Below the pieces are notes generated by a model, which saw only the letters and a program-made list of their open reading frames with translations, made no database searches and was not told the DNA's origin. Of a DNA stretch of 64,000 nt, positions 16,716 to 25,401 are shown piece by piece. The translations under genes were made by a program, and so were the position numbers. The first letter of the stretch is position 1; the number at the start of each line of letters is the position of its first letter. Source of the stretch: Candidatus Avelusimicrobium stercoris (lineage in GTDB: Bacteria > Elusimicrobiota > Elusimicrobia > Elusimicrobiales > Elusimicrobiaceae); contig DJFE01000021.1 of the NCBI GenBank assembly GCA_002432025.1, forward strand, positions 1-64,000. The letters are read 5' to 3'.

Positions 16716-17270
16716 CTACATTGTTTTGCCAAATTCCAAGGCTTCTTTCAGTTTGCCCGTTTTGATAATTTCGCCCGGCGCTCCTACGCCGCCCGCCAAA
16801 ACCATACCGCGGTCCTTCCAGCCCAAATAGTTGGCAATGCTGTGATAAGTGGCTTTTAGACCGTCATAGTCGCCGTCTTTTTCGGTGCCTTCGGCCGCGG
16901 CCAGCAGAACGCACTCTTTAATTTTCAGTTTGCGCGGGGCAATGTCCTTCATATACGCATACAATTTATCAATAGCGGCCTTTAACTGCGCGCTCATCGT
17001 AAACCAATACAAGGGTGTGCAAAATACCAGCATATCGGCCTCTTCCAACATCGGGGCCAATTTGTCAAAGTTATCTTTAAACACGCACGGCTCCTTGGCG
17101 GACCAGCATTTGTCGCACGCGTGGCACGGAAGCACCGGGTGAAAAGCCGTCTCAAACACTTTTACCGTGTGGCCCGCAAATTTGGCCCCTTGAATAAACG
17201 CATCCGCAAGGAGAGCCGAATTGCCCAGTTGGCGCGGGCTGCCCGTAAGCACTAAAATATTTTTACCCAT
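16716..17270 (-). CDS. Flavodoxin-fold NAD(P)H-dependent oxidoreductase (iron-sulfur flavoprotein-like)
   Basis: 184 residues. N-terminal FMN phosphate loop LTGSPRQLGNSALLADAF, the CHACDKC cysteine pair followed by a third cysteine in EPCVFKD, and the PLYWFTMSAQLKAAIDK segment are typical of the NADPH-dependent FMN reductase/ISF superfamily. Such proteins transfer electrons from reduced nicotinamide or ferredoxin to quinones or other acceptors via FMN. GGAGGA precedes the ATG. Single gene, convergent with the repeat protein. Confidence 0.88.
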   Translation of the reverse strand: MGKNILVLTGSPRQLGNSALLADAFIQGAKFAGHTVKVFETAFHPVLPCHACDKCWSAKEPCVFKDNFDKLAPMLEEADMLVFCTPLYWFTMSAQLKAAIDKLYAYMKDIAPRKLKIKECVLLAAAEGTEKDGDYDGLKATYHSIANYLGWKDRGMVLAGGVGAPGEIIKTGKLKEALEFGKTM

Positions 17271-17424
17271 ATAAAAAAGTCCTCCAAACCCTCCGCCCTT
17301 TTAAGCGGAAAAAGAATATTTAGATTATAGTTTTTTGCCTGCGTTTTGGCAAGTATAAAAAAGTCCGTTTTTCCCAATACAAAAAACGCCCCGCAAGTGT
17401 ATGAAAAATTGATAAAATATACCT

Positions 17425-18777
17425 ATGCAAACTACTATCTGCGCCTTGGCCAGCGGTATGGGCGGAGCGGTGGCGTTAATTCGCCTCTCCGGCCCGCAGT
17501 CGCTCGCCTTATTTTTAACGCTTGCCCACCGCCAAACGGCGCCCGAGCCGCGCAAACAAATTTTCTGTACGCTTTACGACGGTAACGACGTGCTGGATAA
17601 AGCCTTGGTAACGTATTTTAAAGCCCCGCACTCTTACACCGGCGAGGACGTGGTGGAATTTGCTGTCCACGCGTCGCCTTACATCAAGGGGCGGCTTTTG
17701 GAACTGCTGTGCGAAAACGGGGCCTCTATGGCGCGGCGGGGGGAATTTTCCCAACGGGCGTTTTTAAACGGGAAAATGGATTTAGTGGAAGCGCAAGGCC
17801 TGTGCGATTTAATCGCTTCGGGCAATAAACAAGCGCACAAACTGGCTATGGACTCGCTGGACGGAAAATTGTCCGCGCGCCTGGCCGATATGAAGACCAA
17901 ACTTTCCGAACTCTTGGCGCAGATAGAAGTCCGCCTGGACGATGTGGATGAGGAAATGACGCCGCTGTCCGACGGGTTTGTATCGGGCGAAATAAACGCG
18001 GTACTGGCGCATATCAAGGCGTTGGCTGACACCTTTTCCGTCGGAAAATATATTAAAGACGGCCTCAAAACCGCTATTGTTGGCGCACCCAACAGCGGTA
18101 AATCCAGTTTACTAAACGCCCTTGTCGGCTTTGACCGGGCAATAGTTTCCTCCGCCAGCGGAACTACGCGGGATACGGTGGAAGAAACGCTTGAAATTAA
18201 CGGGCAAAAAATCATTTTGACTGATACCGCAGGCATCCGCGAACACGCCTTGGACCCGGCGGAAAAAGAAGGGATGAAGCGCAGTTTGCGTGCAATGCAG
18301 GGCGCGGACCTGATTTTATTTGTGTTGGATTCTTCCCGCGCGCTTACGCAAGAGGAAAAAGATTTATGGCAGGATATCCGCCGCCAACAAAAGCGCACCC
18401 TTATCGTGCTGAATAAAACCGATGCCGTACAAGCCCCGGTTTGCCCGCTGGCGGAGTGCGGAAATTATACGGTTTTGCCCGTATCTTGCAAAACGGGCGA
18501 CGGGTTAAATGATTTAAAACAGGCCATTACCGCCGACATTACCGAAGCGCAAACGGCGGACGGGCTAATGATTTCCAACCTGCGCCATTACGAGGCATTA
18601 ATCAACGCACAAACCGAGTTGGAAAGCGCGTTAATCCGCTTGGCCGCCCACGCGGGGGGCGAAATTTACGCCGAGCACCTGCGCCGCGCGCTTAATTATT
18701 TACAAGATTTGATTGGAGAGGTAACACCCGATGACGTACTGGGGATTATCTTTTCCAAGTTCTGTATGGGGAAATAA
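17425..18777 (+). CDS. mnmE: tRNA uridine-5-carboxymethylaminomethyl(34) synthesis GTPase MnmE
   Basis: 450 residues. With MnmG it modifies the wobble uridine of certain tRNAs. N-terminal folate-binding domain begins TTICALASGMGGAVALIRLSG. The G domain is inserted in a helical domain: G1 GAPNSGKS (residues 220-227), G2/G3 region with GTTRDTVEE and DTAGIRE, G4 NKTD. The C-terminal CxGK motif is FCMGK, with the catalytic cysteine. No ribosome site; TAAAAT ends six bases before the ATG, so the mRNA may be leaderless. mnmG starts at the next base after the stop. Confidence 0.97.
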   Translation: MQTTICALASGMGGAVALIRLSGPQSLALFLTLAHRQTAPEPRKQIFCTLYDGNDVLDKALVTYFKAPHSYTGEDVVEFAVHASPYIKGRLLELLCENGASMARRGEFSQRAFLNGKMDLVEAQGLCDLIASGNKQAHKLAMDSLDGKLSARLADMKTKLSELLAQIEVRLDDVDEEMTPLSDGFVSGEINAVLAHIKALADTFSVGKYIKDGLKTAIVGAPNSGKSSLLNALVGFDRAIVSSASGTTRDTVEETLEINGQKIILTDTAGIREHALDPAEKEGMKRSLRAMQGADLILFVLDSSRALTQEEKDLWQDIRRQQKRTLIVLNKTDAVQAPVCPLAECGNYTVLPVSCKTGDGLNDLKQAITADITEAQTADGLMISNLRHYEALINAQTELESALIRLAAHAGGEIYAEHLRRALNYLQDLIGEVTPDDVLGIIFSKFCMGK

Positions 18778-20571
18778 ATGTTTGTTTGCGAAGATAAGTA
18801 TGACGTGATTGTAATCGGGGGCGGGCACGCCGGGTGCGAAGCCGCCTTGGCTTCGGCCAAATTAGGGGCTAAAACGCTCCTGCTTACCCAAAGTTTAGAT
18901 ACGGTGGCCCAAATGTCCTGCAATCCGTCCATTGGCGGAATTGCCAAAGGGCAAATTGTGCGCGAAATTGACGCCTTGGGCGGTGCTATGGGCCGCGTAA
19001 CGGACCACGCCGCCCTGCATTACCATATGCTTAATACGGGCAAGGGCCCGGCGGTGCACTCTCCGCGCGTGCAATGCGATAAAAAAGTTTACCAGTTTAC
19101 CTTTAAACATTTTTTGGAATTACAGCCCAATTTGGACATTATGCAGGACGAAGCCGTCAAAATTTCTACCTCGGATAACGGCGTAAACGGCGTGCTGACC
19201 CTGCGCAATACCTTTTACCATACCAAGGCCGTCGTCCTGACGACGGGCACTTTTTTGGCGGGGACCATACACATCGGTACCGAAATGTTTAAGGGCGGGC
19301 GCTATAATGATATGCCGTCTGACGGGCTTGCCAAAAACTTGCGCGAAGATTTACATTTGCATATGCTGCGCTTTAAAACGGGTACGCCGATGCGTATTAA
19401 CGCGCGCGGGCTGGATTATTCCAAATTCCGCTTGCAGCCGTCGGATAACCCGTTGCAGCCGATATCCCACTTTACCGATGTAAAAGCCCAACAACAGCGC
19501 CAGTTTTTAAGTTGCCACATTACCCGTACCACTTTGGAAACGGATAAAATTCTGCGCGCCAATTTCCAACGCTCGGCTATGTACAGCGGGCATATCCACG
19601 GGATGGGGCCGCGCTATTGCCCGTCGGTAGAGGATAAAATTAAAAAATTCCCCGATGTTACCAGCCACCCGCTGTTTTTGGAGCCTGAGGGCTTCCACAC
19701 GGAGGAATATTATATACAGGGCTTTTCTACCAGTATGCCCGAGGATGTGCAGCGCGCCTTGATAAAGTCCGTGCCGGGTATGGAAAAAGCCTCTATCACC
19801 CGCCCCGGTTACGCGGTGGAATACGACTTTTCCGACCCGCGCGATTTGTTCCCGTCCCTGGAAAGCAAACTCGTGCCCAACTTGTTTTTAGGCGGGCAGA
19901 TTAACGGTACGACCGGTTACGAAGAAGCCGGCGGACAAGGTTTAATGGCGGGTATCAATGCGGCCTTAAAAACCTTGGGCAAGGAGCCCTTTGTCCTGCG
20001 CCGCGATGAAGCCTATATTGGCGTACTGATTGATGATTTGGTAAATAAGGGTGTAAACGAGCCCTACCGTATGTTTACCTCTCGCGCCGAATACCGCATT
20101 TTACTGCGTAACGACAATGCGGACTTGCGCTTAATGCCCCACGCCTTTGAACTGGGGTTACTGGAAGAAAAATATAAAGTGCCGTTTGAAAAATACCGCG
20201 CCCTGTGCGAGAAATTAATTGAACATCCCGGCGCGCAAGTGGACGAAGCCGACGAAGATTTGTTCCCGTGGACGGTGGAAAAAGCCCGTACCCACGCCGA
20301 TATTCACAATAAATACGCAGGATACTACGAGCGTAACAAAAAGGATGCCGAAAAACTGGCGGAAATGGATAATATCAAAATCCCGGAAGGGTTTGACCCG
20401 TCCTCTGTGCGCGGCATTTTGTTTGAAAGCGCCCAAAAACTGCGCGAGGTAAAGCCGCAAACCTTGGGGCAGGCCGGGCGTATCCCGGGCGTAACCCCGG
20501 CGGATTTACAGTTGCTGGCGGTGCATATTGAACGCTACCGGAGACTCAAAAATGCTCAAAACGCTGACTGA
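18778..20571 (+). CDS. mnmG: tRNA uridine-5-carboxymethylaminomethyl(34) synthesis enzyme MnmG
   Basis: 597 residues. FAD-binding Rossmann motif GGGHAG (residues 14-19), then the family stretch SCNPSIGGIAKG, the IRPGYAVEYD-like segment here as TRPGYAVEYD, the GTTGYEEA motif and EYRILLRNDNADLRL. Partner of MnmE in cmnm5/nm5 wobble modification. Starts immediately after the mnmE stop, so coupled translation is likely. Its 3' end overlaps the start of rsmG by 20 bases. Confidence 0.97.
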   Translation: MFVCEDKYDVIVIGGGHAGCEAALASAKLGAKTLLLTQSLDTVAQMSCNPSIGGIAKGQIVREIDALGGAMGRVTDHAALHYHMLNTGKGPAVHSPRVQCDKKVYQFTFKHFLELQPNLDIMQDEAVKISTSDNGVNGVLTLRNTFYHTKAVVLTTGTFLAGTIHIGTEMFKGGRYNDMPSDGLAKNLREDLHLHMLRFKTGTPMRINARGLDYSKFRLQPSDNPLQPISHFTDVKAQQQRQFLSCHITRTTLETDKILRANFQRSAMYSGHIHGMGPRYCPSVEDKIKKFPDVTSHPLFLEPEGFHTEEYYIQGFSTSMPEDVQRALIKSVPGMEKASITRPGYAVEYDFSDPRDLFPSLESKLVPNLFLGGQINGTTGYEEAGGQGLMAGINAALKTLGKEPFVLRRDEAYIGVLIDDLVNKGVNEPYRMFTSRAEYRILLRNDNADLRLMPHAFELGLLEEKYKVPFEKYRALCEKLIEHPGAQVDEADEDLFPWTVEKARTHADIHNKYAGYYERNKKDAEKLAEMDNIKIPEGFDPSSVRGILFESAQKLREVKPQTLGQAGRIPGVTPADLQLLAVHIERYRRLKNAQNAD

Positions 20572-21196
20572 TTTTGCTAAAACGCTTAATTTGCCACTTA
20601 CCCCGGCGCAGGCTGAAAAAATGCTGGCTTACGCCAACTTGGTTTGGGGCAAAAAGGACTTTTTAAACTTAACTAGCGCGGCTGATTTAAACGAAGTTAT
20701 CACCCGCCACATTTGCGACGGCCTTACCGCGGCGGCCAAAATAAACGGCCTGCTACACGCTAAAAAGGTGGCCAGTCCGCAGGTGGCCGACGTAGGCGCG
20801 GGGGCCGGGTATATTGGTATTACGGTGGCGCTTGCCTTGCCGGAAATTCAGGTAACGCTGGTAGAAAGCATTGAAAAGCGTTGCTCGTTTATGAACTGGG
20901 CCCTTATGCAACTGGGCGTTAAAAACGCTAAGGTAAAACAGGCCCGCTTGGGGCAGGGGACTTCGTTTGCGTTTGATTTTGTAACCGAGCGCGCTATGGG
21001 GCAACTGCCCGATATATTGGAAATTTGTTTAAGCGCGCTTAAACCGGGAGGAGTGTTTATTGCTTTTCAGGGCGAACACCCGCAGGCGGATATGTGCCAC
21101 CCGGAAAAATACCAAGGAATTTTGCTCGGCGTAGAGCGTTATACCTTGCCGGATGACGGTAAAAAGCGTCATTTGGCGTTGTTTGGAAGAATTTAA
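20552..21196 (+). CDS. rsmG: 16S rRNA (guanine(527)-N7)-methyltransferase RsmG
   Basis: 214 residues. SAM-binding core VADVGAGAGYIGI with the acidic VTLVESIEKRCSFM strand, and the VTERAM motif typical of RsmG/GidB. The start is set at 20552, with CGGAGA eight bases upstream inside mnmG; an earlier ATG at 20528 has no ribosome site. The mnmE-mnmG-rsmG order is common in bacteria. The stop codon overlaps the next start (TAATG). Confidence 0.93.
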   Translation: MLKTLTDFAKTLNLPLTPAQAEKMLAYANLVWGKKDFLNLTSAADLNEVITRHICDGLTAAAKINGLLHAKKVASPQVADVGAGAGYIGITVALALPEIQVTLVESIEKRCSFMNWALMQLGVKNAKVKQARLGQGTSFAFDFVTERAMGQLPDILEICLSALKPGGVFIAFQGEHPQADMCHPEKYQGILLGVERYTLPDDGKKRHLALFGRI

Positions 21197-22512
21197 TGGA
21201 TACCTTTAAAAAGTTAGCCTGTCTTGCGCTGATACTTGCGGTGATGTTGTGCACACCGCACGTCTTGCGTTCGTTCGGGCTGACGGCCAAGGACGTGGTA
21301 AACGCCTTGTTCTCGGAAACGCCGCGCGAGGATGCCGTTCCGCTCCCGGTGCCCGAAAAGGAAGCCCCGGCTCCCGCCGTGGACCCCAACCGCGGGCACG
21401 CGCGCGAAAACCGGCCCGATATTTCGGTGCCGCCCCCGGCTTCGGCCTCGGCTGTGGAATATTCGCCCGAGGAGGAAAAGAAATTTAACGAAATGATTTC
21501 CGGTTTGGAACACGTGGCTTTAAATGCGCCCAAGAGCGAAGGGGCCGCCTTGGAAGCCGTACCCGTTCCAGCCTACCGCCCGACGGATTCGGCGCATAAG
21601 GTGCGTTGGTCTCCGCCACCGCCCGGCTTTTTAACGGCAGATACGTTTAACTATTTAATTTACCGCGAAAAAAATCCCGTTACGGAAAATATCAAAACGG
21701 TGTTGGATACGATTCACGGTAATTTGATGCTGGATTTAACCCCGTTTACGCTGGTTATCAAGCCCAACAAAATTTTGGTTATGCTGTTTGGCGAAAAGGA
21801 CAGTTATATGAGTTTTACCAAGCGTCCGGCGTGGTCGGGCGCGTCTTCGGACTTGCGGGCCGATACAATGTATGTAATAGAGGGCAATAGTTTTTACCCG
21901 CTTTCCGTACACGAACTGACGCATTTGTATTTTGACGGGTACTTCTTGCCTACGATATCCCCGTTGTGGCTGTCCGAGGGGATGGCGGTATATATGCAGA
22001 TTTACGCCACCAAGCAAAAGCCCAGTTGGGTGGACAGAAGCCTCTTGCGCATTGTGCAGGGTACTTATATTCCGCTGGAAGAAATGACCCAAACCGAGGA
22101 TTTAAGCCAATACCCTAACGATAAAGCGGAACTGTGGTACACGCAGGCGTATAGTTTGGTGGATTATTTGTTAAACTCCCGCACGCGGGACGAATTTTAT
22201 AAATTAAGCACGGAAATAAAGGCCAAAACCCCTTTGCATCAGGCCTTGTACCGCGCGTTCGGTATGCCCTTTAATAAGGTGAGCGTATTGGAAAATGTGT
22301 GGCTGCACGATTTGCAAAAGGCGTATCAGGCGGGCAAACTGGTTTCGCCCCAAAAAACGCCCGCACCGCAGAAGCCGGCCGCTGCTAAAAAGCCGGAACC
22401 TGCCAAACAGCCGCAGGCCGCCACTAAACCGGCCCCCAAACCGCAGCCCAAAAAGGCGCCCCAGCAAACGAAGATTAACAAATTGCAAATGGTGCCTGTG
22501 ATGAAGTATTAG
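21196..22512 (+). CDS. Membrane-anchored gluzincin-type metallopeptidase (peptidase MA-like)
   Basis: 438 residues. N-terminal hydrophobic anchor (residues 7-24), then a Pro/Glu-rich linker. The catalytic zinc motif HELTH is at residues 239-243, and E261 in LSEGMAVY supplies the third ligand position, the spacing expected of peptidase MA-type gluzincins. The C-terminal 60 residues are Pro/Ala/Lys repeats, as in cell-wall proximal proteins. Likely periplasmic. It is coupled to rsmG by a one-base overlap and sits directly upstream of rsmH, so a role in envelope or wall maintenance is plausible but inferred. Confidence 0.72.
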   Translation: MDTFKKLACLALILAVMLCTPHVLRSFGLTAKDVVNALFSETPREDAVPLPVPEKEAPAPAVDPNRGHARENRPDISVPPPASASAVEYSPEEEKKFNEMISGLEHVALNAPKSEGAALEAVPVPAYRPTDSAHKVRWSPPPPGFLTADTFNYLIYREKNPVTENIKTVLDTIHGNLMLDLTPFTLVIKPNKILVMLFGEKDSYMSFTKRPAWSGASSDLRADTMYVIEGNSFYPLSVHELTHLYFDGYFLPTISPLWLSEGMAVYMQIYATKQKPSWVDRSLLRIVQGTYIPLEEMTQTEDLSQYPNDKAELWYTQAYSLVDYLLNSRTRDEFYKLSTEIKAKTPLHQALYRAFGMPFNKVSVLENVWLHDLQKAYQAGKLVSPQKTPAPQKPAAAKKPEPAKQPQAATKPAPKPQPKKAPQQTKINKLQMVPVMKY

Positions 22513-22521
22513 GAGAATTTT

Positions 22522-23415
22522 ATGACAGAACAACTTTGGACCCATATCCCCATTATGGCCGCGCAGATAGCGGACTATTTGCTTACCAATTTTGAAGGCA
22601 CTTATATTGACGGAACCTTGGGCCTTGGCGGGCATACCAAGTATTTTTTAAGCCACTTGGGCGCGCGTGCGTGCGTGTTGGGCTTTGATAAGGACGAGGA
22701 AGCCCTGAAAATGGCCCAAGAACGCGTAAACGACCCGCGTTTAAAAGCGTTTCATAAAAGTTATACCGAGGCTCCGGCGGTGCTGAAAGAATTAAATCTT
22801 CCGGGGGCGGACGGCGCGCTGTTTGATTTGGGGTTAAGTTCTTACCAGTTGGATAACCCGGCGCGCGGATTTAGCATTTTGCGCGACGGCCCTCTGGATA
22901 TGCGCTTTGACAAGCAAAATCCGTTAAGTGCGGCCGTTATCGTAAACACTTGGCCAATGGCGGAATTGGAGCGCGTTTTGACCCAATACGGCGAGGAACG
23001 CAACGCTACTAAACTTGCGCTTGCCATTATGCACGCCCGCAAGGAAGCCCCCATTGAAACCACCCAGCGCTTAAAAGAGGTGGTGGAAACAGTGTACGGC
23101 CCCAAGCGCGGTAAAACGCACCCGGCCACGCAAACCTTTCAGGCGTTGCGTATTGCCTGTAACCGGGAATTAGAATCGGTGGAGCAGGTGCTCAACTCGC
23201 TGGCGGAAATCATTAAGCCGGGCGGCCGGGCGGCTATTTTAACCTTCCACTCGTTGGAGGACCGCTTGGTAAAGACCCATTTTAAGGCCTTGGCGCAAAG
23301 CGGGGAGTGGAAACTGGTTACCAAGCACGCCCTCGCGCCGGATTACGCAGAAGTCCGCCAGAACCGCCGTGCCCGCAGCGCCAAATTGCGCGTAATTGAA
23401 AGAGTGAAAAAATGA
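22522..23415 (+). CDS. rsmH: 16S rRNA (cytosine(1402)-N4)-methyltransferase RsmH
   Basis: 297 residues. HIPIMAAQIADYL start, SAM motif DGTLGLGGHT, the FDLGLSSYQLD catalytic-region motif, the GFSILRDGPLDMRFD family segment, and TFHSLEDRLVK near the end. First gene of the wall/division block (often called mraW). TAGGAGA precedes the ATG. Overlaps ftsL by four bases (ATGA). No mraZ gene lies upstream. Confidence 0.96.
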   Translation: MTEQLWTHIPIMAAQIADYLLTNFEGTYIDGTLGLGGHTKYFLSHLGARACVLGFDKDEEALKMAQERVNDPRLKAFHKSYTEAPAVLKELNLPGADGALFDLGLSSYQLDNPARGFSILRDGPLDMRFDKQNPLSAAVIVNTWPMAELERVLTQYGEERNATKLALAIMHARKEAPIETTQRLKEVVETVYGPKRGKTHPATQTFQALRIACNRELESVEQVLNSLAEIIKPGGRAAILTFHSLEDRLVKTHFKALAQSGEWKLVTKHALAPDYAEVRQNRRARSAKLRVIERVKK

Positions 23416-23669
23416 AATACTTTGTGTTATTATTTATCTTGTGTTTGTTTGGTTTTATGGTGGCGGCGATGCGTATTGAAATTAACCGCTCGGGCCGGGC
23501 GATTAGCCAGGTACAAAACGAGGTGGAAATTAAAGAAGCCCGCAACCAATATTTGGAACTGGAAATTGCCCGCTTGTCCGGGCCCCAGCACGTTACGGCT
23601 TACGCGCAGGAAAAGTTGGGTTTAGTACCTGCCAAGCCGCACGAAATTATTATTTTGGACGATAAATAA
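23412..23669 (+). CDS. ftsL: FtsL-like division protein
   Basis: 85 residues: one N-terminal transmembrane helix (residues 3-19), then a short coiled coil (ISQVQNEVEIKEARNQYLEL) and the AYAQEKLGLVPAKPHEIIIL tail typical of FtsL/DivIC-type proteins. FtsL recruits and activates the FtsWI septal synthase. Assignment rests on topology and its position between rsmH and ftsI. Overlaps rsmH (ATGA) and is followed by ftsI after two bases. Confidence 0.8.
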   Translation: MKYFVLLFILCLFGFMVAAMRIEINRSGRAISQVQNEVEIKEARNQYLELEIARLSGPQHVTAYAQEKLGLVPAKPHEIIILDDK

Positions 23670-23671
23670 GT

Positions 23672-25384
23672 ATGTTTAAAAGACCCCTCTCATCCCCGGA
23701 TGTATTTAACGTCAAAAGCCGGATGAAGATTGCCGTAAGGCTCATTTTAGTTGCGCCGCTGCTGATTTTTTGCAAACTCTTTTATATGCAAACCTTCCAG
23801 CACGACGAGTTTTCGGATAAGGCGGAGCGCGCCATTTATAACTATCTGGCCGAGGACCGCCTGCGCGGAAAAATTCTGGACGTAAACGGACGCGTGTTGG
23901 CTGAATCGGTCCGCACGCACTCCTGCGGCATAAATAAACGCTATGTAAAGAATAAAGACAAAACAGTAGCCTTTTTATCCGAAACCTTGGGTTTACCCAA
24001 ATCATTTATTTTAAATAAATGGAAGACTTCGGCCAATTTCTTTTTTTTAGCGAAGAAAATCAAGCCGGATAATTACATTAAAATTTCTCAAATTATGCGC
24101 ACTTCGCTGGGGCAAGGTTTGGAACTTTCTCCTGAATACACGCGTATTAACCCGTATAAGGATAGCGCGTTGGATATTATTGGAAAGTCAAACTCCAAAA
24201 ACTTGGGGCTCTCCGGCGTGGAGCAAATGTTCAACCGTGAACTCAGCCAGGATATCAGCAAAAAGCGCGCCAAACGCGCCCGCCGCGGCGAAATCATTTA
24301 CGATAGAAAATTAAAAGAGGAACTTTCCGTCGCTAACGTTTATTTGACGATAGACGAGGTCGCCCAGTTCTATGCCGAAACCGCCCTCAAACGCGCGGTG
24401 GATTCCGTAGGGGCCGAACACGGCATTGCAATTGTGCAGGAACCGAAAACGGGCAAAATTTTGGCCGCCGCTTCCTACCCGGTTATAGACGGTCAGTCCT
24501 TGGCGTTCCAATTTACTTATGAGCCGGGTTCCACCTTTAAAACGATTGCCGTTTCCTCTGCGCTGGATGCGGGTGTCGTCAGCGTTACGGACAGTATTGA
24601 TATGGAAGGCCGCCGCTGGGAAGTGGCCCGCGGGGTCGTTGTGCGCGATAACCAGCACAAAAAGGATTTCCTTTCTATTCCCGAGATTATGCAACTTTCC
24701 TCAAACATCGGCGCCGGGAAAATTGCCGTAGAATTGGGCGCCAAAAACCTGTTCTATTATATTAAGGCCTTCGGCTTTGGCACCAAGACGGATATTAACT
24801 TTAACGGCGAGTCCAAGGGCAATGTTCCCCCGTATAACAAATGGACCAAAGTAGATACCGCCACTAAGGGGTATGGCTACGGGGTGGCCGTTACGCCTAT
24901 CCAGTTGATTAACGCCTATTCCGCGGTGGCAAACGGCGGCGTGCTGATGCAGCCGCATCTGATTGACCGCATTGAATACGCGGGCGGCAAGGTGGAAAAA
25001 CTTTCCAAACCCGTAAAAATCCGCCGCGTCTTGCGCGAGGAAACCTCTCAAACGATGATAAAAGTATTGGAAAGCGTGGTAGAGGCCGGCTCGGGTAAGC
25101 GCGCGCGCATTGCGGGCTATACAGTGGCCGGAAAAACGGGTACGGCTGAAAAATTGAGCAAAGAGGGGGGGTACGCCAAGCGAAGCCATATTGCTTCGTT
25201 CTGCGGTTTTGTGCCCGCCAGCGACCCGCAATTTACGATTTTAGTAGTATTGGATAACCCCGCCAAATACACCTTTGGCGGTACTGCCGCCGCTCCGGCC
25301 TTTAAAGAAATTGCCGAGCGGCTGCTGGCCTTAAAGGGCGTCCCACCCGACCAGTTGGACTTTGAGCCGGGCGCCAAGATTTGA
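23672..25384 (+). CDS. ftsI: Septal peptidoglycan transpeptidase FtsI (PBP3 type)
   Basis: 570 residues. One N-terminal membrane helix (residues 22-42), then the penicillin-binding protein dimerisation domain with RGKILDVNGRVLAE, then the transpeptidase domain with S287-T-F-K290 (nucleophile), S343-S-N345 and K488-T-G-T491. Crosslinks septal peptidoglycan together with FtsW. No PASTA domains. ftsL is directly upstream and murF downstream (17-base gap with GGAGA); murE, which normally follows ftsI, is absent. Confidence 0.94.
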   Translation: MFKRPLSSPDVFNVKSRMKIAVRLILVAPLLIFCKLFYMQTFQHDEFSDKAERAIYNYLAEDRLRGKILDVNGRVLAESVRTHSCGINKRYVKNKDKTVAFLSETLGLPKSFILNKWKTSANFFFLAKKIKPDNYIKISQIMRTSLGQGLELSPEYTRINPYKDSALDIIGKSNSKNLGLSGVEQMFNRELSQDISKKRAKRARRGEIIYDRKLKEELSVANVYLTIDEVAQFYAETALKRAVDSVGAEHGIAIVQEPKTGKILAAASYPVIDGQSLAFQFTYEPGSTFKTIAVSSALDAGVVSVTDSIDMEGRRWEVARGVVVRDNQHKKDFLSIPEIMQLSSNIGAGKIAVELGAKNLFYYIKAFGFGTKTDINFNGESKGNVPPYNKWTKVDTATKGYGYGVAVTPIQLINAYSAVANGGVLMQPHLIDRIEYAGGKVEKLSKPVKIRRVLREETSQTMIKVLESVVEAGSGKRARIAGYTVAGKTGTAEKLSKEGGYAKRSHIASFCGFVPASDPQFTILVVLDNPAKYTFGGTAAAPAFKEIAERLLALKGVPPDQLDFEPGAKI

Positions 25385-25401
25385 TTTAGTAAGGAGACCG
25401 T

